NCBI GenBank assembly: GCA_035333525.1
Contig: DAOQQF010000052.1
Coordinates: 1 to 5,688, forward strand
DNA length: 5,688 nucleotides
Origin: CALMFT01 sp035333525
GTDB taxonomy: Bacteria > Patescibacteriota > Gracilibacteria > Absconditabacterales > Absconditicoccaceae
Direction of reading: 5' to 3'
Position numbers and translations under genes: made by a program. This document shows positions 1-5,625 of this stretch, piece by piece. Within the stretch, counting starts at the first letter, position 1, and the number at the start of each line of letters is the position of its first letter. Below the pieces are notes generated by a model. The model worked only from the letters and a program-made list of their open reading frames with translations. It ran no database searches and was not told where the DNA came from.

Positions 1-1
1 G

Positions 2-1450
2 AATTTGAACCTCATCCAGTTGCTCGAAGAGCTCAAAAAATTTATCCAACAAGAAAATGGTAGTCGATTTTCTCTTTTTTTGTATATTCTTCTTTGATTG
101 TTGGTAGGGGATTGGGTAGTGGAGAGATTGTTAAAATATGGTTTTGATAAACAATACGCTTACATTATCTGATGAGGAATTGTTCTCATAACCTTTGTAG
201 TTTGGCTTATGTCTAGAGAGATTACGGTTCAAAAAAATAAAATAAATATCGGTATTGCTGATCTGCTTATCATTTATGTTAATGAATCATCTCCTATGAG
301 TTATGAGCAAAAAAAGCTTATGGCAAATGAGACTGCTCAATATCTTTATAGTCAGATTCAATCACAGATGTATGATGGTAGTGCTATGAAACAACTCAAT
401 TTGGTTAAACTACCTACAAGGATTCAGGTCACGTTTGAAAATGAAAGACGTATTGTGGAGCGTTTGGGTCTTGATATACTCGTATGGTGAACATTAAAAT
501 GTATTGAGTGAAAATACTATCTCAATTATAAATTAACCTTCTCCAAAAAATTTGAATCATGGGCATTTAGTCAGGCAGTTCAGTCTATCAATGGGTATCC
601 TGATGTTCCCTTTGATCTTCATGGTCAAACTACTGATATTCAGATGTTTGTGCACCAACTTATGTGGCTAGCTATGTTGTTGTCTACTGTTCAGGATATG
701 CACAGCAAGAAGTTTTTGAATGCTCACAATACCTCGAGAGAACTTATCCAACATGCTCAACAATATAGTCAATGAGTCTATCCTGTGAATTATTTGATTC
801 AATATATTATGTATTTTGTAGGTATGAGAAATCTGCTTATGATGCAGGATTGGTTATCCTCTCATCGCATCAATGATATTCTTCAATGACAATGGATTAC
901 TCAATGAGTTCAAAGTATGTTTCAGTGAATAGTGCATAGCCTCAAAGCATATTTTGAAAGTATGAAACATGATGTCATTCGTGATGAACAATTTGAGTTC
1001 GAGTTCCTCTACGCTATGGGTAATAATCCTGCAAAAGAACGGACTGATGACTCAGTATTTGTTAGTTTACAGTCAAATCTTCATCCCTGGACCAAAGACA
1101 TGCTGACGTGATATTTTTCATTACTCAATAATAATCCCATTGATGCTAAACTTCATTATAATGAGGTTATGATGCAGGATCCAAATAATATGATTGCCCT
1201 TAGGTCACTAGGTATAGTAGAGCATCAACTTCAAAACTACTCTCTTTCTTCATACTATCTCAAAGAGTATTCAAAAAATACCAAGAATCACCCCTTCTAT
1301 CGTCATCATGTAGATGTTAAGTTATTCCAATTATTATGATCAAATGCTTTGCGCAAACGAAATATCTTTTGACGAATCTATTATAAACTGAAATATATGA
1401 GAGGTTTATATTATAACTGGAGGATGAGAAAGAGATATATTATCCTTTAA
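2..1450 (+). CDS. Hypothetical membrane protein, 5'-partial (UGA=Gly), TPR-like C-terminus
   Basis: The frame is open from the left edge to TAA at 1448-1450 if TGA is read as Gly. It holds 482 visible codons with 12 in-frame TGAs among about 25 Gly codons; the true start lies upstream. Seen: a short charged N-terminal stretch, then two hydrophobic segments at nt 68-121 and 155-208 that look like membrane helices. The second contains a Gly triplet written TGA-TGA-GGA. A soluble region follows. Around nt 464-540 the pattern L-G-L-D-I-L-V-W-G-T plus beta-like residues recalls the TolB-N/FlgO-type fold often placed before TPRs. Around nt 1100-1290 there is helical, TPR-like sequence (N-P-I-D-A-K, D-P-N-N-M-I-A-L). 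The tail is very basic. The family calls are inference. The protein is probably anchored in the cytoplasmic membrane. Under the standard code only a 93-aa piece (209-490) would be called, starting at an internal Met. The gene converges on and overlaps the minus-strand glycosyltransferase by 11 bp. Confidence 0.85.
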
Positions 1451-1457
1451 GGATAAT
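1439..1457. terminator. 19-bp palindrome shared by two convergent gene ends; likely bidirectional terminator
   Basis: ATTATCCTT-T-AAGGATAAT is a perfect inverted repeat around base 1448. As RNA it can form a 7-bp stem (ATTATCC/GGATAAT) with a 5-nt loop, followed by T-rich sequence on the plus strand (TTTT from 1457). Both stop codons lie inside it: TAA at 1448-1450 (+) and TAA read from 1442-1440 (-). No other hairpin is visible near either gene end, so one element probably ends both transcripts. The stem is AU-rich, so its strength is uncertain. Confidence 0.5.
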
Positions 1458-2300
1458 TTTAGAAATAATAAGTCCAATCACTTTGAAGCTCACTCGAAAT
1501 TTTGTTCGATTTTTTTGTGGATCAGTAACTACCCTATAGAGTGATTCTAGTCGTAATCTGCGTATTCGTTTTGGAGCTCTGGTTTCTTTTCCTATCCAAA
1601 AATCAACTGTTGCGCCTTGATTCATACAGAGTATCTTATGTTTTTTGATTGATTCTTTATTGAGATATGCAAAGAGTTCTTGATGGGGTATTCATCTGCC
1701 TCATCATCAACGAAAGTTAAGTAGTATGTTTATAGATCAAGAGGTTTTTGTATTTGACTCCAAAAAAGCTTGTATTCATGACCGATCAAATCATGTATAA
1801 TTATTATCATTATATTCTACTTCAACATTATATTGTCTCATTATTGGTCGACGATTGGTGATATACTTATTTATATTTTTTTTGAGAGCTCCTTGTGGAT
1901 TATGATGATCAGGGTTTGAGTCGTAGACCGTCAAGGTAATGAGATTAATATGTATTCATTGATGAGTAATCATATCGAGAAAATAGGGAAGAAAGTCGGT
2001 TCCATTTAGATTGTACAATGTTGTTGGTCAGTTCCGTCTATTAAACAACCTGCCAATTGCGTACATGGTACGTATAGCTGCTCCATCAGGAAGAAGGAAA
2101 TCAGAATCCTCAAAAACTTGTTGCATTGATACATTATTATATGTTTTTCATCTTCCAACAAGATCTTGATTCACCAAGATAGCACCATAGATATAATTGA
2201 TAATACAAAAATCTTGTTTGTAGTACATATTCATAATGTCTTGAACTAACTTTTTTTGATTGTACTGATAAAAATGATTGATAATACGATAATCTGACAT
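1440..2300 (-). CDS. WecG/TagA/CpsF-family glycosyltransferase (UGA=Gly)
   Basis: The frame gives 286 aa, with 10 of 21 glycines written TGA. Family landmarks appear in the expected order: L-L-P-D-G-A-A at residues 69-75 (the family's donor-site Asp, probably D72), G-T-D-F-L-P at 100-105, I-P-H-Q-E at 204-208 (the conserved P-x-Q-E), and a C-terminal block at 229-261 (G-A-x-x-D-F-x-x-G, R-A-P-x-R-I-R-R-L, L-E-S-L-Y-R). That last block is highly characteristic of the family. Known members transfer N-acetylmannosaminuronic acid or ManNAc to lipid-linked acceptors, at the cytoplasmic membrane face, for enterobacterial common antigen, teichoic acid or capsule. Substrate here cannot be inferred. 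The protein is longer than the usual 240-250 aa; the extra length is in the middle. ATG at 2300 is the only Met after the upstream in-frame TAA. Residues 197-203 (R-G-G-G-G-R-G) use four TGAs. No sugar-pathway genes are adjacent. Confidence 0.88.
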
Positions 2301-2306
2301 AGTTGG

Positions 2307-2312
2307 TATATA
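2307..2312 (-). promoter_or_regulatory. Candidate -10 element of the glycosyltransferase gene
   Basis: Read on the minus strand, TATATA ends 6 nt before the ATG at 2300, and no Shine-Dalgarno-like purine run lies in between. The position matches the other gene starts in the window, so transcription probably begins at or next to the start codon. The match to TATAAT is only 4/6. Confidence 0.35.
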
Positions 2313-2367
2313 TTCATCTTGAAACTTATTACAACCTTTTTATTATTCGTGTAATATTTTTTCATAT

Positions 2368-2381
2368 ATGCTTCCAAGCAT
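2368..2381. repeat. Short inverted repeat in the divergent spacer
   Basis: ATGCTT-CC-AAGCAT has 6-bp arms and a 2-nt centre. It lies in the 105-bp spacer (2301-2405) between the divergent glycosyltransferase and hisS genes, about 12 bp upstream of the proposed hisS -10. The loop is too short for a good RNA hairpin, so a dimeric protein-binding site is more plausible if it has a role. The rest of the spacer is AT-rich and shows nothing else recognisable. Confidence 0.25.
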
Positions 2382-2392
2382 TTATTCTCTCT

Positions 2393-2398
2393 TAATCT
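2393..2398 (+). promoter_or_regulatory. Candidate -10 element of hisS
   Basis: TAATCT ends 7 nt before the hisS ATG at 2406, after a pyrimidine-rich stretch (2381-2392). No Shine-Dalgarno sequence is present. The spacing would put the transcription start on or next to the A of ATG, giving a leaderless mRNA. The hexamer match to TATAAT is modest. Confidence 0.35.
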
Positions 2399-2405
2399 AA
2401 AACTT

Positions 2406-3665
2406 ATGCTTAGACCTGGTTGATTTCCTGAATGGACACCATCCCAACAACGTATTCGAGATAAGATGATCGATATAGTCACTAATGTTTTTCGTAATCA
2501 TGGATATCAGCATATTTGGACTCCAGCTGTCGAGGCAATTGATGTACTCAAAAAATGATGAGATGTTATTGATCAACAAGTATATGGTCTCTATGGTCTT
2601 GCTCAATGATCATCTGATACAAAAGACTATGCGCTTCATTTTGATTTAACAGTACCGCTCGCTAGGTATATTCTGGACCACCAACAAGATATTGTTTTCC
2701 CTTTTTCAAGGTATCAAATCCAACCAGTATGGAGAGGCGAATCACACAAAAGATGAAGATATAAAGAGTTTCGACAATGCGATATTGACACCATTTGGAG
2801 AAGTTCGTCAGATGTCTGACAACGATATGATGTCCAGTCTATTATAGTTATGGAATCTGCTATGAAAGCAGTTTGTAAATACTTTGATATAGATATAAAT
2901 TTTGTAGTAAAAATAAATCATCTTAGTTTAACGAAAACTTGGTTGTCATCAATAGGTATTCAATGAGATATACAAAAGCAGGTTTTAAAACTTCTTGATT
3001 GATATTTCAAACTATGACATGAAAAATGTGTAACATTGTTATCTGCTCTGGTCGCAGATTCTAATCTTCAGCTTATCATAAATCTCATTCAAACCAAGAA
3101 TTATACTGTTATGAAGTGACTACCTGCTTATGATGAACTTGTTACTATTATTGATTTATTGGATACTGCTTGAGTTCATTATGAGTATGATCTATGTATT
3201 GTAAGAGGTCAAAATTACTACAGTGGAATGGTGTGTGAACGAATGGATAGTGATGATATTGCACTTGGTTCCTTGGCTGCATGAGGTAGATATGATAATT
3301 TGACTACCTTCTTGGATCCCAAACAATCATTTAGTGGTGTAGGAACATCATTGGGTAGGTTTACATCGTTGATTATGGAAAAACATCAAGAAAAGCAGAT
3401 AGTATGATGAGTTATTCCTAACTCATATCTTTTTGCTCATTTGGGAACTATCAATCAGTGTCTTGTTTTGTCAAAATTATCGTACTTTCAGGATTGTATG
3501 ATTGAATTTTATCCAACTCCTGTGAAGCTTGGAAAACAATTTGAATTTGCTGAGAAAAAAGGTATACAGTCTATTGTTTTGTATGGTGAAGATGAGATTA
3601 AACAATGAATCTTTATAATCAAAAATCTCACAACTGGTGTTGAGGAAATTCTATCAGTGCACTAA
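2406..3665 (+). CDS. hisS: Histidyl-tRNA synthetase (UGA=Gly)
   Basis: This 419-aa class II aminoacyl-tRNA synthetase charges tRNA-His with histidine in the cytoplasm; the length is normal for the family. The motif 1 region is near residues 28-48. F-D-L-T-V-P-L-A-R-Y is at 79-88. Motif 2, Q-P-V-W-R-G-E plus R-G-R-Y-K-E-F-R-Q-C-D-I-D, spans 106-128. The histidine-binding HisA loop R-G-Q-N-Y-Y-S-G is at 267-274 (usually R-G-L-D-Y-Y), G-G-R-Y-D at 293-297, and motif 3 at about 311-323. The C-terminal anticodon-binding domain has K-L-G-K-Q-F-E-F-A at 374-382 and G-E-D-E-I at 394-398. Fifteen of 33 glycines are TGA, including invariant G117 in motif 2. Two oddities: Asp to Asn in the HisA loop, and motif 3 reads V-G-T-S-L-G-R-F-T, so the usual Arg position holds Thr. 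ATG 2406 is the first in-frame Met. No terminator precedes ndk. Confidence 0.96.
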
Positions 3666-3689
3666 AAAGATATTTTTTATTTTTTCTTA

Positions 3690-3695
3690 TATAAT
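3690..3695 (+). promoter_or_regulatory. Perfect -10 element (TATAAT) of ndk
   Basis: A consensus TATAAT ends exactly 6 nt before the ndk ATG at 3702, in the 36-bp hisS-ndk spacer and behind a T-rich tract (3671-3688). No clear -35 and no Shine-Dalgarno sequence are visible. A start 7 nt after the hexamer would be the A of ATG, so the mRNA should be leaderless. ndk therefore probably has its own promoter rather than depending only on hisS read-through. Confidence 0.6.
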
Positions 3696-3701
3696 TGTCT
3701 T

Positions 3702-4250
3702 ATGAATTTTATTGAAAAAACATTGGTTATTATTAAACCTGATGGAGTCTCTAGAGGACTTGTTGGCGAGATTACTGCTAGATTTGAAAAGGCATGACTG
3801 GGTATTATGATGGGTAAATTGTTTAGACCCTCCAAGGAGTTGTTACACAGACACTATCCAGCAGAAAGGACTGATTGGGTCAAAGTGTTATGAGAAAGAA
3901 CACAACAATGATATGATGAACTTGGTATAGACCTTGTAAATGAGTTTGGTACAACTGATCATCATACTATTGGTGAGAAGGTTAGAAACTGGTTGGTTGA
4001 TTATATGTTTGCATGAGAGGTATTTGCTATGGTATTGGTATGACCACATGCGATCGAGGTAGTTAGAAAATTAGTCTGACCAACAGTGAGTCTAAAAGCT
4101 CCCCCATGAACTATCAGAGGTGATTATAGTTGTGATAGTGTAGCACTTGCAAATTTGGAGCGTAGACCTATTCGCAATCTGATTCATGCTTCATGAAATG
4201 CCGAAGAGGCAGCGTTTGAGATTGATCTACGATTTGGAGATTGGGAGTAA
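3702..4250 (+). CDS. ndk: Nucleoside diphosphate kinase, long form (UGA=Gly)
   Basis: This 182-aa enzyme transfers the gamma-phosphate between NTPs and NDPs through a phosphohistidine, balancing cytoplasmic nucleotide pools. Visible landmarks: T-L-V-I-I-K-P-D-G at 7-15 with the phosphate-binding K12, V-F-A-M-V-L-x-G-P-H-A near 110-120, G-T-I-R-G-D-Y at 136-142, and R-N-L-I-H-A-S at 158-164 with catalytic H162 and the conserved N159. Eight of 18 glycines are TGA. Typical bacterial Ndk is about 140 aa. The extra roughly 40 residues lie between the N-terminal core and the G-E-V-F-A-M-V strand, and long variants of this kind also occur in other lineages. The last 52 codons plus 10 bp past the stop are duplicated at 5390-5559. 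A terminator follows at 4290-4320. Because the gene's 3' end may be a transferred replacement tail, its history could be mosaic even though the product looks fully functional. Confidence 0.96.
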
Positions 4251-4260
4251 ATCGAGAAAA
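4091..4260 (+). repeat. 170-bp direct repeat, copy 1 (functional ndk 3' end)
   Basis: This segment matches 5390-5559 base for base except at 4103 (C) against 5402 (T), a fixed offset of 1,299 bp. The match starts at ndk codon 131, includes catalytic H162 and the TAA, and stops 10 bp after the stop codon. Flanking bases differ at once on both sides (4090 G against 5389 T; 4261 G against 5560 A). The single change is CCC to CCT, silent at P134. Confidence 0.97.
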
Positions 4261-4289
4261 GATCAATATAAATAGCTATCAAGATATTC

Positions 4290-4320
4290 AAAAAAAGTCA
4301 CAATATAGTTGACTTTTTTT
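4290..4320. terminator. Intrinsic hairpin terminator after ndk
   Basis: AAAAAAAGTCA (4290-4300) and TGACTTTTTTT (4310-4320) are perfect 11-bp inverted repeats with a 9-nt loop. The run of seven T follows the GTCA/TGAC core. It starts 39 bp after the ndk stop. The run of seven A on the other side makes it potentially bidirectional. It separates ndk from the downstream orphan gene and is absent after the second ndk tail copy. Confidence 0.8.
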
Positions 4321-4346
4321 ATTAATTTATTACTAATCGATCATGA

Positions 4347-4372
4347 TTTTCTATTTTTTACTTTTTTATGAT
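4347..4372 (+). promoter_or_regulatory. Promoter region of the orphan gene, -10 TATGAT at 4367-4372
   Basis: TATGAT (5/6 match to TATAAT) ends 6 nt before the ATG at 4379, the same spacing as at ndk. This supports that start over the in-frame ATG at 4343. The T-rich stretch just upstream, TTTTCTAT then TTTTTACTTT (4347-4364), recurs before the last gene at 5590-5610 with a 3-nt insertion. No Shine-Dalgarno sequence is present. Confidence 0.5.
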
Positions 4373-4378
4373 GAAAAA

Positions 4379-5338
4379 ATGACTAAAATCAATGATAGAG
4401 TATTAAAACCTGAAGATGTGATTATGAAAAAAGAACTAACGTGACCACAAGTATATTCTGAATGTGATAAGGTCTTACAAACATTCCTTTCTCAAAAAAT
4501 GTATAAAAGGATATCTCAGGAGATGTCAAAAAACTTTATGACTCTTCCATTATCAAGAAAAGAGATTAATTCAGAGTCTTTAAAGAATATTTTAATTACT
4601 CCAGCATTTTTGATACAAAAATGCCATAAAAAAAATGTAGCAATACCTCATGTGTATATTAAATACCATGATTTTTATGTAGATAAGTCAATATTGTCCG
4701 CTATATGCAATGACCCATGTATTATTATAGCTGATTTAAGAATAGAATTTACTAGTATAAGAGATGATGAACGTCCTGGTGTGGATATACGTCAACGAGT
4801 TTTAGCATCTGGTAATAGTACCAAAAGTATATATGATATAATTGATAAAGAGTATAAAAATTTTGTTAGTATTCCCAACAGTAATGAACATTATATACAA
4901 GCTACTAGTTATATCAAAAACCATATTTTTGGTTCATATAAAAATAAACAAAGATTTAAAAAAGTGTTTAATATAAAAGATCGATTTCATTATACTATGA
5001 GTAGCGAGGATAGATGAATGTTATCGCATTTTTTATTCATATGGAGACAGGAGCATGATTTATGAAACCTATTTCCTATAATTCCTATGACAGGTACAAA
5101 CAAGTATAATAATATATTTTGTCTACCTATTACAATTGATAATCACCCTGTTTATCTATCAAGTAATAGTTCAGTAGGTCATTCTTTGTTTGAAAAAGAT
5201 GGTCTTATTGTTGGTAATAGGGAACATGATGCACTAAATAATATCCCATTTCCTGTTTTATTATCACATAAGAAAGTTGGAAAAAAACTCTCAATTCATG
5301 AAAAACCACCTATAACAGTAAATCCTTTAGTCTTGTAA
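4379..5338 (+). CDS. Orphan protein of unknown function (UGA=Gly), cargo of the ndk-tail insert
   Basis: Reading TGA as Gly gives 319 aa ending at TAA 5336-5338. Under the standard code it breaks into a 172-aa and an 83-aa piece in the same frame. I do not recognise the family. Seen: no signal peptide or convincing membrane helix, a Lys/Asn/Ile-rich soluble composition, many His and Tyr residues, a hydrophobic patch (H-F-L-F-I-W) just after the second TGA, and a C-terminal half rich in Pro, Asn and Ser. No LAGLIDADG, GIY-YIG, HNH, recombinase or transposase motif is evident. Only 3 of about 11 glycines are TGA, against roughly 45% in the neighbours, and the DNA looks more AT-rich; both hint at recent arrival but the numbers are small. 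ATG 4379 is preferred because of the -10 spacing; ATG 4343 would add 12 mostly hydrophobic residues. It lies between two copies of the ndk 3' end. Confidence 0.75.
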
Positions 5339-5340
5339 AT

Positions 5341-5378
5341 CCGCCTCCAGCGGGCAAGTACTCCTTTCTTCCAGCGGG
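5341..5378. repeat. GC-rich junction with two TCCAGCGGG units and a small hairpin
   Basis: Directly after the orphan gene's stop, TCCAGCGGG occurs at 5346-5354 and again at 5370-5378, 24 bp apart, and both are followed by YAA. CCGC (5341-5344) and GCGG (5350-5353) can pair around a 5-nt loop. This short GC-rich island contrasts sharply with its AT-rich surroundings and lies next to the repeat boundary at 5390. It could be the gene's weak terminator, a recombination or attachment site, or the remnant of a dispersed repeat. Nothing in the window decides between these. Confidence 0.4.
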
Positions 5379-5389
5379 TAAATTTGCAT

Positions 5390-5549
5390 TCTAAAAGCTC
5401 CTCCATGAACTATCAGAGGTGATTATAGTTGTGATAGTGTAGCACTTGCAAATTTGGAGCGTAGACCTATTCGCAATCTGATTCATGCTTCATGAAATGC
5501 CGAAGAGGCAGCGTTTGAGATTGATCTACGATTTGGAGATTGGGAGTAA
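5390..5549 (+). pseudogene. ndk: ndk 3' fragment (codons 131-182), no start
   Basis: The ndk frame runs intact from the Leu-131 equivalent to TAA at 5547-5549. It keeps G-T-I-R-G-D, the catalytic His and three in-frame TGA codons. Upstream the frame meets TAA at 5379-5381 with no ATG in between, and the N-terminal 130 residues are absent, including the K-P-D-G loop. It cannot encode an active kinase and is probably not translated. Its intact frame reflects recent origin or conversion with the functional copy. Confidence 0.9.
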
Positions 5550-5559
5550 ATCGAGAAAA
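5390..5559 (+). repeat. 170-bp direct repeat, copy 2 (displaced or carried ndk 3' end)
   Basis: This is the second copy of 4091-4260, identical at 169 of 170 positions. The near-identity includes the wobble positions and the 10 non-coding bases past the stop, so the duplication is recent or kept uniform by gene conversion. The one difference argues against a simple assembly artefact. Confidence 0.97.
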
Positions 5560-5589
5560 AATTCCTTTTTATAGTACTTTTGATTATAC

Positions 5590-5617
5590 TTTTCTATCTC
5601 TTTTTACTTTGTATCAT
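5590..5617 (+). promoter_or_regulatory. Promoter region of the last gene, -10 TATCAT at 5612-5617
   Basis: TATCAT (5/6 match to TATAAT) ends 8 nt before the ATG at 5626. It is preceded by TTTTCTAT (5590-5597) and TTTTTACTTT (5601-5610), which closely match the region upstream of the orphan gene's start. No Shine-Dalgarno sequence is present. The 66-bp spacer after the ndk fragment (5560-5625) shows no strong terminator. Confidence 0.4.
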
Positions 5618-5625
5618 ATTTCATA

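Larger units (their letters stand above)
4261..5559 (+). mobile_element. Putative gene-tail-duplicating insert at ndk (1,299 bp)
   Basis: The unit consists of a terminator, one orphan gene (4379-5338), a GC-rich junction (5341-5389) and a second ndk tail. Direct repeats of a target gene's 3' end around foreign DNA are the footprint of elements that integrate into a coding gene and bring a replacement end, as phage 21 and e14 do at icd. That comparison is inference: I see no integrase, transposase, relaxase or terminal inverted repeats. Either boundary could be the native junction. Alternatives are a plain segmental duplication followed by gene insertion, or a decayed larger element. Confidence 0.4.

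Noticed and set aside
1..63. Open frame at the left edge ending in TAG at 61-63 (C-terminal end of a 20-residue piece)
   Set aside because: It overlaps the longer frame from position 2, which continues for 482 codons with coherent membrane and soluble segments. A TAG stop would also be unlike the TAA stops used by the other genes.
209..490. Stand-alone 93-aa gene
   Set aside because: The frame continues on both sides through TGA codons with coherent protein sequence. The ATG at 209 is an internal Met just after a membrane helix, and the TGA at 488 is Gly in V-W-G-T.
2246..2606. Two minus-strand open frames (2246-2482 and 2397-2606) over the start of hisS
   Set aside because: They lie antisense to the conserved hisS N-terminus and overlap the start of the glycosyltransferase. 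Their translations resemble no protein, and no promoter fits them.
4343..4378. Upstream ATG at 4343 as start of the orphan gene
   Set aside because: It adds a mostly hydrophobic 12-residue stretch over what looks like the T-rich promoter and -10. The TATGAT spacing fits ATG 4379. It is not excluded.
4499..5338. Two separate genes at 4499-5017 and 5087-5338
   Set aside because: They are in the same frame, separated only by TGA codons and sense codons, so under the local code they are one 319-aa protein that also extends upstream to 4379.
4261..5389. Insertion sequence, intron or homing endonuclease in the insert
   Set aside because: No terminal inverted repeats, transposase, LAGLIDADG, GIY-YIG or HNH motifs, or intron-like core were seen. 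The flanking repeats are gene sequence and far too long for a target-site duplication.
5390..5549. Second functional ndk
   Set aside because: It has only codons 131-182, no start codon, and an upstream in-frame TAA at 5379.
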